From contig JANQPI010000039.1 of NCBI GenBank assembly GCA_028289585.1, positions 1-34,965 of the forward strand: a stretch of DNA of 34,965 bases, given 5' to 3'. This document shows positions 21,744 through 29,037 of the stretch, in pieces. Each line of letters opens with the position of its first letter. The first letter of the stretch is position 1. The DNA is from Candidatus Zixiibacteriota bacterium (GTDB lineage Bacteria; Zixibacteria; MSB-5A5; GN15; FEB-12). The notes beneath the pieces were generated by a model. The model was not told the DNA's origin. It did no database searches and saw nothing but the letters and a program-made list of their open reading frames with translations. A program made the translations under genes and the position numbers.

Positions 21744-22742
21744 TTACCCTGTCGCTGCAATCAAATCCCAGTCCGGGCTAACAACCAACTCTTGTGTCTC
21801 GATATCAACGCCGTAAGCGTCGTCTGTGTTGGTTATCGGTCCGTCCCCGATGCGAACGACTCCCCGGGCGTTCGGGGTGTTTAGATAGCCGTCTGTGAGT
21901 TCGACGTAGTCCACGGGCAACGATGCCGGGTTGATGACTCTTAGGTCAATCTCATTATCCCGGAGTGTCTGCGAACCGCTGTCGACGTGTTCGACGGGGA
22001 CGTTATACCAATTTCCATTATCCGTCTTGGGTGCAATAACGTTGTATTCTTCCCAACGGTTTTGACTCGAACGCTCGGTCATTCGGAGCACGGAACCAAC
22101 CGTAATGTTATGGACTTCCGGCGGATCGTCTTTGTTGTAATCAACGTCCGAAATCCGCAGCACGGTCCGGCCGCCGTTGCGTGAGATCTTTCCCTCTCCC
22201 GGATCATCGTTGCCGCTCTTGCTTCCCTCGTATTGGTAATGGTAAGTCCCCTCGGTCGTGCTTTGCGTGTTGCGTGTACTAAGCACGACTTGGAACACCG
22301 CACCCGTTAAAACAATTCGGTTGAATTGCGTTGGAATAATCTGCCAGCCAATTTGGCCAAGCGTGTCGCCGGTTGCGGAATGCACAAGTTGATAATCCGT
22401 CCCAACGACCGTGTAGACCTCATAGAGAATGTTTGAGGCAAGCGACGGCGCCCAGAAGCGAACCCGGCTAATTTCTAACGCTCGGTTGGGTTCGACAATG
22501 TTTACGTCGATTCCTGCGATTACCGGGGCGTTCTCTTGCTGTGCCGTCCACGTTGGCGAGTCGGGTAGCCCCCAAGCGGGAGACCCAACCAACTCGGGCG
22601 CCGGCTTCTGGTCAGTCAATCGCCGGGAGACGGCTAGCCAACCCTCATCTAGCGTCATCATTCGGCCTTCGTAGGAATCGCCCGGGATGTAATGGCCAGC
22701 CCAGATTGTAGGCGGCAACCCGTGCCGGCTATGTAATCCCAT
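21744..22742 (-). CDS. Structural protein (beta-rich, possible fibre component)
   Basis: 332 aa, beta-rich throughout, with a probable jelly-roll-like middle (AGIDVNIVEPNRALEISRVRFWAPSLASNILYEVYTVVGTDYQLVHSATG), a central WxxIxPTQFNRIVLTGAVFQVVLST, and a C-terminal ELTDGYLNTPNARGVVRIGDG. No signal peptide. Shares FNRI...V style strands with the 24633-25178 protein. Overlaps the HNH gene end by 14 nt. Probably part of the adsorption apparatus coded before the terminase. Confidence 0.6.
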   Translation of the reverse strand: MGLHSRHGLPPTIWAGHYIPGDSYEGRMMTLDEGWLAVSRRLTDQKPAPELVGSPAWGLPDSPTWTAQQENAPVIAGIDVNIVEPNRALEISRVRFWAPSLASNILYEVYTVVGTDYQLVHSATGDTLGQIGWQIIPTQFNRIVLTGAVFQVVLSTRNTQSTTEGTYHYQYEGSKSGNDDPGEGKISRNGGRTVLRISDVDYNKDDPPEVHNITVGSVLRMTERSSQNRWEEYNVIAPKTDNGNWYNVPVEHVDSGSQTLRDNEIDLRVINPASLPVDYVELTDGYLNTPNARGVVRIGDGPITNTDDAYGVDIETQELVVSPDWDLIAATG

Positions 22743-23028
22743 CGTATTGACTGTCCGTCTTGCGTTTGTGGCAACTTTTACACAACGCCTGCAGGTTGTC
22801 CGAGTCCAACCGAAGCGGATCGTGCAACCCCCGGAACGGCGTTATGTGGTCAACGTCCACTGCGGGCGTGACTCGGCCGGCCCGCTCGCAATGCTCGCAT
22901 AGCGGGTGGCTGCGGAGAAACCAACGCCGTAGCCGGTCCCAATCGTTACCGTATCCCCGTTGATGCCGATTCCCGATGTGTTGCCCGGTCGGCTTCCCGT
23001 GTCTGAATTTCTTCGGAGCGGTTGGCAT
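22729..23028 (-). CDS. HNH endonuclease
   Basis: 99 aa from ATG 23028. Basic N-terminus, then RLRRWFLRSHPLCEHCERAGRVTPAVDVDHITPFRGLHDPLRLDSDNLQALCKSCHKRKT. This has the HNH core (DVDHI ... N ... CH) with two CxxC zinc knuckles. HK97-like phages carry such a nuclease next to the terminase, where it assists packaging. Here it is separated from TerL by five genes. Confidence 0.93.
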   Translation of the reverse strand: MPTAPKKFRHGKPTGQHIGNRHQRGYGNDWDRLRRWFLRSHPLCEHCERAGRVTPAVDVDHITPFRGLHDPLRLDSDNLQALCKSCHKRKTDSQYDGIT

Positions 23029-23030
23029 TT

Positions 23031-23807
23031 TCAGCAATTCACAACGGTTGCGATTCCGAACGGTGCCGGCGACTCCCGGCAATAACTGTAGTTCGTTAGC
23101 TCGACGGTCACGGTGTATTCTTGCCCGCCGACCAAACCGGCGGACGCCGGAACCAATGCGTAGTATCCGCCGGAGCCGGCCGAAACTAACGGCAAGTCCG
23201 TTGCACCCGTGACCGGGTTGTCGAGCGAATCATAGAACGTCGCCGTTCCCTCTGCGTCGTCGATTGGTCCGGCGCTCGGGTTGATGAAGTCCCGCAAGTT
23301 TTGCAGCCAGACAACGCCGTCGTTGTTTTCGTACATCTGAGGCACGGCGATTTCTCCCAAGATTTGCGGGCCGACGATGATTGAAGCTTGGTAACGGTCC
23401 GTTGTGAAGAATGTGCCGGTTGCGATACGAAGCGGAAGCCCGCCAATCCAAGCGGGCTCAAGAGCAACGAAGTTGATTCCCGCCGTAACCGGGTTGCCGT
23501 ATGTCTCGGGCGTATCGTATGCCGGAGCAATTGCGGCGAAGTCGATTAACGCCGTCGGCGGGATGGAGTTTGGTGGCGGGCCTTCAACCTCAACCGGGAC
23601 AATCCCGAATTCGACAACGGCAACCTCTGCCACAAGCGTCCGTGGTTGCCCGCCGATGAAGTTGGCGGGCGTGACCACCAAATCGATAGACGCCGAACCC
23701 GGCACGGCCGTTTGTTCGGCGAATTGTTCAATCTGGCTTGCATACGGACGCCAGCCATACGGAGCCATTCCGTATGCCGCCCGGTATGTCTTCGGCGCTG
23801 TTGCCAT
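23031..23807 (-). CDS. Structural protein with GNP-V repeat units and Ig-like C-terminal domain
   Basis: 258 aa. Residues about 40-130 contain repeat units similar to those in the 11282-12112 protein: AVVEFGIVPVE, ALIDFAAIAPAYDTPET, YGNPVTAGINFVALEPAW. The C-terminal part (GTATFYDSLDNPVTGATDLPLVSAGSGGYYALVPASAGLVGGQEYTVTVELTN) is an Ig/FN3-like domain common in phage surface proteins. Probably a virion decoration or fibre protein. Confidence 0.64.
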   Translation of the reverse strand: MATAPKTYRAAYGMAPYGWRPYASQIEQFAEQTAVPGSASIDLVVTPANFIGGQPRTLVAEVAVVEFGIVPVEVEGPPPNSIPPTALIDFAAIAPAYDTPETYGNPVTAGINFVALEPAWIGGLPLRIATGTFFTTDRYQASIIVGPQILGEIAVPQMYENNDGVVWLQNLRDFINPSAGPIDDAEGTATFYDSLDNPVTGATDLPLVSAGSGGYYALVPASAGLVGGQEYTVTVELTNYSYCRESPAPFGIATVVNC

Positions 23808-23815
23808 TGCCCGCC

Positions 23816-24301
23816 CTACGTAACAAGCGGTCGGGCTTGCACGTTGCCGCCAGCGGCTAACGTCGCCCAGTCAATCGTAAAGTTGCCGCCGTCCGTGTCT
23901 CGTGTTGGGTTGATTTCGAGACAAGCGGCCAAGCGGGATAGCGTGTCGTCCGTGAGTTGGTAAACGAGAATGGCGTGCGCAATCGTGTCGTTTTGGGCGC
24001 CGCCCAAGTTTAACCATTGCTGGTCGGCAATTGCGAAATTCCAGTATGTCGTAACTGGGTCGACTTGGTTTGTGATTGACGCCGCAAGCCGGCCGGCTCC
24101 GTTGAATCCGCCGGTGTAGTTCGTCGCTTGGAGTTCGTTGAACAACGGCGACGTTGCATCGTTGACGCCCGGGTCAATGACTGTATGCAATCGGTCCGGC
24201 GTGTAACCCGTTCCGACAAGCATCGTGTGATAGTTTTCGCCGATGTTTCGAACGCCGTTAAAGCAATCCGAAATCCATTGTGAATAGACCAAGCTTGCCA
24301 T
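23816..24301 (-). CDS. Structural protein, unknown
   Basis: 161 aa, MASLVYSQWISDCFNGVRNIGENYHTMLVGTGYTPDRLHTVIDPGVND, beta-rich in the middle and C-terminus (WNFAIADQQWLNLGG..NDTIAHAILVYQLTDDTLSRLAACLEI). RBS GGAGTG before the ATG. In the fibre-like block between terminase and the thioredoxin gene. The short, symmetric beta pattern resembles small phage decoration or fibre-base proteins; family not recognised. Confidence 0.58.
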   Translation of the reverse strand: MASLVYSQWISDCFNGVRNIGENYHTMLVGTGYTPDRLHTVIDPGVNDATSPLFNELQATNYTGGFNGAGRLAASITNQVDPVTTYWNFAIADQQWLNLGGAQNDTIAHAILVYQLTDDTLSRLAACLEINPTRDTDGGNFTIDWATLAAGGNVQARPLVT

Positions 24302-24430
24302 TGCATTTCACTCCGTTTTGAAAAAGTGGCGCCGACGATTGACCGCAAACAACCGCCCGGGCAACCGTGCTTTGTATGTTCGACGGACTACCAAAGCACG
24401 ACACGGCGCCCGCCCGGGTCAACCCCCTCC
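24302..24430 (-). promoter_or_regulatory. Intergenic region with strong hairpin
   Basis: 129 nt without an ORF. CGTGCTTTG (24359-24367) is matched by CAAAGCACG (24385-24393), a 9-bp stem, flanked by CCCGGG elements. On the minus strand a TTGACC lies upstream, but no good -10 follows at 17 nt. It may be a processing site or attenuator dividing the structural operon. Confidence 0.45.
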
Positions 24431-24628
24431 CTACTCTGATTCCGTCTCGCTCAAATGGTCAATCAACGCCTGTGCCGTTTGCTTGTCGCTTCGGATTGCC
24501 AATAAGACAATCACTTCGTCAGCGTTCGGCGTGAATTCGGAAGCGTTGACGTTCACTCCGTCAGCGCTTTGCACGGCGGCAACGCCCGCTTTCATGTTCT
24601 CAAGCCATTGTTTTACTGCCGGGTCCAT
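24431..24628 (-). CDS. 65-aa protein, unknown
   Basis: MDPAVKQWLENMKAGVAAVQSADGVNVNASEFTPNADEVIVLLAIRSDKQTAQALIDHLSETESE: acidic, soluble, likely alpha/beta. Starts 4 nt after the stop of the previous gene. Downstream is a hairpin-rich gap. No family recognised. Confidence 0.55.
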   Translation of the reverse strand: MDPAVKQWLENMKAGVAAVQSADGVNVNASEFTPNADEVIVLLAIRSDKQTAQALIDHLSETESE

Positions 24629-24632
24629 CTGC

Positions 24633-25178
24633 TTAGCCTCCAGATTGTTGAGAGAGTAACGGCCAACCCTGTGCCTCGAAATCGGGGAGCGGTTGCTCGG
24701 TATACGTTACAGTCACTTCGATTTCGGAAATGCGGTTGAATTGACTTGGGGAAAATTGGAAACCGGCATAACCGAGTCGAAAATTGTCCCAAGCAGCTTT
24801 GTTGTTTCGACCGCTGATGACGGGTTGCACGGTTGTCATTACCCATTGGTTCTGTGGTCCGGCGAACACGCCAATCAAGTCCGTCAAAGCTACGTCTTGC
24901 CCGCCCTCTCGTGTCCCCAAAAAACAACCTTTATTCGAGATGCCGATTGAGCCGATTCGGGTTCGGACTTCTAACGCCGTGACTTGTAGCAAGTTGGCCG
25001 GCATCTCCGGGAAGCGAAACCACTGCCCAATGTCTGATTGGGCTTGGATGTAGCCCGAATCGTCCGGAGTCGCAACGCCGTTGTTGACCAGTTCGAATTT
25101 CGGGTCAGATGCCGGCGGTTGCGTATCCCAATCGTCGGGCGTTGTATCGGCCACGGGAAGATAGATAGCTTCCGGCAC
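24633..25178 (-). CDS. Structural protein, probable jelly-roll type
   Basis: 181 aa from a GTG 3 nt after the previous stop. Beta-rich (LLQVTALEVRTRIGSIGISNKGCFLGTREGG.DVALTDLIGVFAGPQNQWVMTTVQPV ... FNRISEIEVTVTYTEQPLP). The pattern of alternating strands and a C-terminal short tail suggests a carbohydrate-binding-like beta sandwich, as in fibre or decoration proteins. Assignment by context only. Confidence 0.6.
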   Translation of the reverse strand: MPEAIYLPVADTTPDDWDTQPPASDPKFELVNNGVATPDDSGYIQAQSDIGQWFRFPEMPANLLQVTALEVRTRIGSIGISNKGCFLGTREGGQDVALTDLIGVFAGPQNQWVMTTVQPVISGRNNKAAWDNFRLGYAGFQFSPSQFNRISEIEVTVTYTEQPLPDFEAQGWPLLSQQSGG

Positions 25179-25181
25179 GGG

Positions 25182-25973
25182 TCAAAATCCTTTCATCAAT
25201 TGGAACCCGTGCCAACGTCCCGCCTCTCGATAGCTGAGCGAGTACAAATCCCGTTCGTTTGCTGCCAAGCTTGGGCTTGGGGGTTCGGCCCAAGAGATTG
25301 TGTCAAACGTTGTTCCCCACGTAACCGCCCGCCCGCCCGTTGCGTCTTGCTGAATTTCAACTTGATACGTTTGGCCGATTGACGCTTTCGATTGCTCGAT
25401 TGTGATGTTAGCCGTTAGCGGGTCGATAGCGTGATTGAGCCGGGATTCAAAGTTGAGGTTGACCGTCCCGGCGAACGCATTTGGCTTGAACGCTAGATTC
25501 GGGCCGGTCATTCTCCAGACGGCGGCGCCGGGCGTATCGTCAACTAAAACCCAAACGTTACTTTCAATCGACTCAATCCAACGGCAAGCGATTGCGAACC
25601 CCTGTGAGTTGTCATCCGTCGGGCCTGGCGGGCCGTTCGCAACGTGGAAATCGAAAGCGGCGGACGGGCCGACAAGCAACAGCTTTTCGCCGGCCGGTAG
25701 ATTCTGCGGTGTGTCGTAAACCGGTTGGAGAACCGTTTCCCGGGTCAGCAAGCTTGACGCATCGATTATCCCGATGCCTTCCTCCCAAATGACGCTTGGT
25801 GGATCTTCGTTGCTCCGGATGACATACGGGAAGTAAACGCCAGCCCCGATTGTGTCGATTACCCGTTGACTGCCGGAGATTGCCCCGAGCAGAGAAACCG
25901 GGCCAACGCCGGAATCGGTAATCCGCTCGACAACGCTTGACCCGAGTGAAACGACTTTATGCGGGCCGGTCAT
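25182..25973 (-). CDS. Tail fibre-like protein
   Basis: 263 aa from ATG 25973 with AGGGG-AAGAA upstream. The N-terminal half has the phage tail-protein domain pattern (VVERITDSGVGPVSLLGAISGSQRVIDTIGAGVYFPYVIRS ... WEEGIGIIDASSLLTRETVLQ). The C-terminus (NITIEQSKASIGQTYQVEIQQDATGGRAVTWGTTFDTISW ... LYSLSYREAGRWHGFQLMKGF) is the beta domain that ends many phage fibre proteins. Probably virion, adsorption-related. Starts inside the stop of the 28-aa membrane protein (ATGA). Confidence 0.8.
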   Translation of the reverse strand: MTGPHKVVSLGSSVVERITDSGVGPVSLLGAISGSQRVIDTIGAGVYFPYVIRSNEDPPSVIWEEGIGIIDASSLLTRETVLQPVYDTPQNLPAGEKLLLVGPSAAFDFHVANGPPGPTDDNSQGFAIACRWIESIESNVWVLVDDTPGAAVWRMTGPNLAFKPNAFAGTVNLNFESRLNHAIDPLTANITIEQSKASIGQTYQVEIQQDATGGRAVTWGTTFDTISWAEPPSPSLAANERDLYSLSYREAGRWHGFQLMKGF

Positions 25974-26056
25974 TTCTTCCCCTTGGTCAAGCACATAGAC
26001 GCACCCAACGCAAACCCCAACGCCGCAACGGGTAGCAACCAAACGGCGTCAATCAT
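25970..26056 (-). CDS. 28-aa single-pass membrane microprotein
   Basis: Open frame from ATG 26056 to TGA 25970: MIDAVWLLPVAALGFALGA, then SMCLTKGKK. It starts in the stop of the upstream microprotein (ATGA) and ends in the start of the fibre-like gene (ATGA), so it is fixed by coupling at both ends. One membrane helix with a positive C-terminus. Possible holin-like or lipoprotein-like role; too short for motif evidence. Confidence 0.6.
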   Translation of the reverse strand: MIDAVWLLPVAALGFALGASMCLTKGKK

Positions 26057-26148
26057 CGGGCGTAAAGTTTCCAAAATGCGAGAATTGCGAGCGTTGCGGC
26101 GGCAACTGCCAAGATAATCCGGGCGGTTGTCGGGTCTAGCCGGCTCAA
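26053..26148 (-). CDS. 31-aa single-pass membrane microprotein
   Basis: TTG at 26148 overlaps the thioredoxin stop (TTGA): (M)SRLDPTTARIILAVAAATLAILAFWKLYAR, a membrane helix with a short positive tail. The longer frame to 26355 lies entirely over the thioredoxin gene. A tandem pair of membrane microproteins after an exported thioredoxin is unusual and might form a lysis or envelope complex (inference). Confidence 0.55.
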   Translation of the reverse strand: MSRLDPTTARIILAVAAATLAILAFWKLYAR

Positions 26149-26534
26149 ATATACGGCATTTTGGGAGTTGCGTAGCGTTTCAGCAACCGCAACAAGTCCG
26201 GCGCTTGGCTTCGGAGATACCCGGAGCGGACTAAATGCCATTGCCGCCCGTCGTGGACGATGAACGCCGGGATTGTCCGGACTCGGCCCCGACGCTTCAG
26301 CCATTGGTAAAGCCGGGCGTCTCGACGTTCGTTGACTTTCCGGACTTGAAACCACTGATTGAGCACGGCAAGCGGGCGTCCGGGCTTCAAATCGGCGTCA
26401 ACGACTTTGCACGGTCCGCACCAATCAGCGCACATGATGTAGAGCGTCGGGCGGTTGTCCCGTGGGCGTGCTGGCGGGTCAACGAGTATCGGAGCGAGCA
26501 GAGCGGCCAACGCTTGGCGGCGGGTCAAGTCCAT
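26145..26534 (-). CDS. Exported thioredoxin-like protein with CGPC active site
   Basis: 129 aa from ATG 26534. The N-terminus (MDLTRRQALAALLAPILV) has a twin-arginine TRRQAL motif followed by a hydrophobic stretch, consistent with a Tat signal. YIMCADWCGPCK places the redox pair at Cys39 and Cys42, with an extra Cys35; TIPAFIV supplies the cis-proline. A full thioredoxin fold follows. It probably works in the periplasm, catalysing disulfide exchange, perhaps on phage or host envelope proteins such as the Cys-containing exported protease. First gene of the structural operon. Confidence 0.85.
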   Translation of the reverse strand: MDLTRRQALAALLAPILVDPPARPRDNRPTLYIMCADWCGPCKVVDADLKPGRPLAVLNQWFQVRKVNERRDARLYQWLKRRGRVRTIPAFIVHDGRQWHLVRSGYLRSQAPDLLRLLKRYATPKMPYI

Positions 26535-26546
26535 TTCGGCGACTCC

Positions 26547-26592
26547 CCAAATGAGAAACGGCGTTCGGGTGCGTGACTCCCCGAACGCCGTT
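26547..26592 (-). terminator. Rho-independent terminator between beta-helix gene and thioredoxin gene
   Basis: Perfect 13-bp stem (26592-26580 with 26569-26557 on the minus strand), loop about 10 nt, tail TTTCTCATTT. It ends the replication operon or the candidate small RNA. Confidence 0.8.
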
Positions 26593-26613
26593 CCGAGCAA
26601 CTAACCAAGCAAC
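26550..26613 (-). ncRNA. Candidate trans-acting small RNA with antisense seed
   Basis: Predicted transcript of about 60-64 nt from the promoter at 26620-26649. Its 5' end is GUUGCUUGGUUAGUUGCU, complementary to AGCAACTAACC(C)AAGCAAC in the 5' leader of the 31952-32527 gene (18 bp, one bulged C) and partly to the leader of the DUF932 gene. It is followed by a 13-bp terminator stem and a T-containing tail. It could also be an attenuated leader for the structural operon. Confidence 0.45.
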
Positions 26614-26619
26614 GCCGGC

Positions 26620-26649
26620 ATTGTGGCAGATAGCCCGCCGTGCCGTCAA
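26620..26649 (-). promoter_or_regulatory. Promoter candidate upstream of the structural operon / small RNA
   Basis: Minus strand: TTGACG (26649-26644), 18-nt spacer, CACAAT (26625-26620). The -35 starts immediately after the stop of the beta-helix gene. A terminator lies 28 nt downstream, before the thioredoxin gene. Confidence 0.52.
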
Positions 26650-27771
26650 TCAAATAATCGGGCCTTCGTTGAATCGCAACGCCGGCCCAACGTCCCGGGT
26701 CAACCCGTAATTGTTCACCTGACAATCGTCCGGGTTGACGTGCCGGCCAACGACTCCCCGATTCCAGTTGTTCGTAAACCGGCACGATTCCAACTCGGCC
26801 CGGGCGTCTCCCGGGAGCCGATACGACACGTATGTTGGGACGAAGCCGGTTCCGGACTCTTGTAGTTCGGGAATTTCATCGGATAGCGTTAGTTTGCGGG
26901 TCCAAACTTCCCCGATAATCAACCCGGGCAGTGAGTGTTGCGTCTCCCGGATTTCGGTTACATCCTCCACGATTGCCGAAGCGACAAACCGCAAGCGTCG
27001 GGGGTCCATTGAACCAACGTCGTTCGTTTCCCACAGAAACGCTTGAGCGCCGGACACGGCTTTTTTGCGGAAATGCTCGGCAACAATCAGTGTGTTGCCG
27101 GCCGATGCTAGACCGTGGGATAGCCGTTGATACCGGTTGAACGAATCGTCCCCACAGTTGTCAATCAAGCAACTGTGCAACACGGGTCCGCCAACTGCGT
27201 CGGCCGAGTGGAACCCGTCGGCATTGCCGTTGCGGATCGCCAGCCGTTCGTATCGGTTGTATCCGCCGCCGTTCTCCGCAATGGACATATTCGGCGAACC
27301 GTCAACGGTCACGTCGGTGAAAACGCAACTGTTGCAATCCTCCACAATGATTGAATTCGACTTTCGGGGGACGCATACCGTTGGGCCGTCCGCAACGAAG
27401 TCCGGAAACCATTGATGAAATCCCCGACGGATTCGGAGCGTTTCAAGACTGTCAACCGGAATGATTTTGTCGCCGCTTGTGTTGGCGAAATCATCCAACG
27501 TGCGGACCGCTCGCTCCGGGTAGTCAACCGAAATCCCGGACAGTTGAACGTTTCGGCAATCACTCATTTTGATTACCGGATGCGGCCCCCATTGGTCTCC
27601 AATCAGAGTCACGCCATAAGCGGAAACGTGCAACGGGCCGTCGATTCCCATCAAGTTGACAAACAAATCCGGCGCTTCGCCGACGTGATACGTTCCGGCC
27701 GGCCAGACGTATTCAAACCCGGAATAGTTGTTGATTTCCCGAACAATCTCCGTGACAGATTTTTGAATCAT
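26650..27771 (-). CDS. Parallel beta-helix protein (pectate-lyase-like fold)
   Basis: 373 aa. Rungs such as NLMGIDGPLHVSAYGVTLIGD, RNVQLSGISVDYP, SIIVEDCNSCVFTDVTVDG, MSIAENGGGYNRYERLAIRNGNADGFHSADAVGGPVLHSCLIDNCGDDSFN. The last rung (GFHSADAVGG, NCGDDSFN) resembles catalytic-loop regions of polygalacturonase/pectate-lyase-like enzymes. No signal peptide. It overlaps the RusA gene end by 59 nt and ends the replication operon, an unexpected place for a virion depolymerase. Probably tailspike or glycan-active. Confidence 0.75.
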   Translation of the reverse strand: MIQKSVTEIVREINNYSGFEYVWPAGTYHVGEAPDLFVNLMGIDGPLHVSAYGVTLIGDQWGPHPVIKMSDCRNVQLSGISVDYPERAVRTLDDFANTSGDKIIPVDSLETLRIRRGFHQWFPDFVADGPTVCVPRKSNSIIVEDCNSCVFTDVTVDGSPNMSIAENGGGYNRYERLAIRNGNADGFHSADAVGGPVLHSCLIDNCGDDSFNRYQRLSHGLASAGNTLIVAEHFRKKAVSGAQAFLWETNDVGSMDPRRLRFVASAIVEDVTEIRETQHSLPGLIIGEVWTRKLTLSDEIPELQESGTGFVPTYVSYRLPGDARAELESCRFTNNWNRGVVGRHVNPDDCQVNNYGLTRDVGPALRFNEGPII

Positions 27772-28219
27772 CCTCTGCGGTCTCCCCGATTGGGCCGACT
27801 CGGATAATCACCCGGGCCGGCGTTCCGTAACGTTTACAAAGTGACTCACGGACAATTTGTGAGTCGTCCCGATAGACTACGCCCGTCAACGCATCTTCGA
27901 TTCCCCGGGTTAGCTTCAGCAAATCCGGCCGCTTGACCGGCCATTTGGGCGCCGTCGCTTTCAACACGCCGGCGTTCCGGCCGGTTCCATAGTGCGACTT
28001 TGCCCGGGGAGTGTAAAAGTCTGCCTCCAGCCAGAGCGGGCCTTCAAGCAACTCGGTTGCCCCGTGCTCTGCCATTGCTTCCGCTGCCGCCGCCGCAACT
28101 TGTTGCTTCCATCCGGCAGAGTTCGGGTTAGCGTCGATGACTCGGACGCCGGCCCGAGTCGAAACCGCCCGCTTGCTGCCGGCCGGCTTCGCATCCCCGA
28201 TGACCTCAATCGTTATCAT
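27713..28219 (-). CDS. rusA: RusA-family Holliday junction resolvase
   Basis: 168 aa from ATG 28219. ITIEVIGDAKPAGSKRAVS at the N-terminus and RPDLLKLTRGIEDALTGVVYRDDSQI (the Asp-rich RusA core) are diagnostic. The long C-terminus (GETAEDDSKICHGDC) is extra. Cleaves four-way junctions, resolving replication or recombination intermediates before packaging. Part of the replication operon. Confidence 0.92.
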   Translation of the reverse strand: MITIEVIGDAKPAGSKRAVSTRAGVRVIDANPNSAGWKQQVAAAAAEAMAEHGATELLEGPLWLEADFYTPRAKSHYGTGRNAGVLKATAPKWPVKRPDLLKLTRGIEDALTGVVYRDDSQIVRESLCKRYGTPARVIIRVGPIGETAEDDSKICHGDCSGNQQLFRV

Positions 28220-28526
28220 CAAACAGCCTATCAACTAGATATTTTGTGAATTCACAGCGGGCGGCAAGAATGCCCGGGCAAAGCGTCGGCAATCCGTTGC
28301 CAAATGAACGCCGCAAGTTTTCAGATATCTCGGACAACTCGCCAGAGATAAACGCAATCTGCCGGCGACGAAAGCGGCGGTCAAGATAGACGCCCCACGG
28401 TTCAAACCGAACGACGGTTGTTTCCTGTTGCTCGCCCGGTATCTGAAACTGCAGACGATCCGGCGGGCTCCCCTCAACTTCCGCCACGCCCGTCCGATAG
28501 TCTCGGAGAATCACGACGTGTTCCAT
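28206..28526 (-). CDS. Unknown early protein
   Basis: 106 aa from an ATG with GGAGG about 10 nt upstream. Beta-rich N-terminus (EHVVILRDYRTGVAEVEGSPPDRLQFQIPGEQQETTVVRFEPWGVYLDRRFRRRQIAFISGE), helical C-terminus. Overlaps both neighbours (53 and 14 nt). No family recognised. Confidence 0.58.
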   Translation of the reverse strand: MEHVVILRDYRTGVAEVEGSPPDRLQFQIPGEQQETTVVRFEPWGVYLDRRFRRRQIAFISGELSEISENLRRSFGNGLPTLCPGILAARCEFTKYLVDRLFDDND

Positions 28527-29037
28527 TGATCCGGTTGCCTCCTATGCGTAACGGTTGCTGCTCGGTCATTCCTTCAAGCGGCAAAGCGAGTTCGGATTGT
28601 GCCGGGATACCCGTTGCCGCAAAGCGTTCGTAATGCTCCCGGAATTTCCGGGCCTCGAATTTGTGGAGTTGTTCGGCCGGCAGTCCGGTTAGCCATTCCC
28701 AGCCGCCAAGCGTCCGGATGACGGCGTTAGTAATCGGGTCGAAATCCACGGCTGAATGCCCGCCGTGCTTGCGGATAGCGTGCAACACGGCTTCCCACGC
28801 CATAAGCGAGCGTTGGGGTGCTTGGGGAACGCCGGCCAACTCCCGAAGCTTGGCCGGGCTCGGCCGAAAGTTTTCCTCCAGCACGGCACGGGATGCCGCC
28901 CGTTTCAATGCGTCGAACGGCACGTCAGCCAGAGCATTGACAATCAACTCAATGGCGGCGGCGCTCAGTTGCGTTCCTGCCGTCTCGTAAACCGCTCCGA
29001 TAATGTCTGTGCGGGCGTCGTATTCACTTGGGTCCAT
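28474..29037 (-). CDS. DUF6475-like / helicase-loader-like protein
   Basis: 187 aa. AWEAVLHAIRKHGGHSAVDFDPITNAVIRTLGGWEWLTGLPAEQLHKFEARKFREHYE matches the recurring phage pattern W..v...i...G......f.dp.i...v..mGGW..l.....e....f...F...Y, annotated DUF6475 in early operons. The N-terminal part is helical. It sits between the replisome organiser-like gene and RusA, which suggests helicase loading or DNA replication. Family by pattern recall. Confidence 0.66.
   Translation of the reverse strand: MDPSEYDARTDIIGAVYETAGTQLSAAAIELIVNALADVPFDALKRAASRAVLEENFRPSPAKLRELAGVPQAPQRSLMAWEAVLHAIRKHGGHSAVDFDPITNAVIRTLGGWEWLTGLPAEQLHKFEARKFREHYERFAATGIPAQSELALPLEGMTEQQPLRIGGNRINGTRRDSPRLSDGRGGS

Noticed and set aside
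24359-24393. Hairpin called as terminator
   Set aside because: Strong 9-bp stem but no T-tract in the minus direction, so it is listed only as a regulatory gap.
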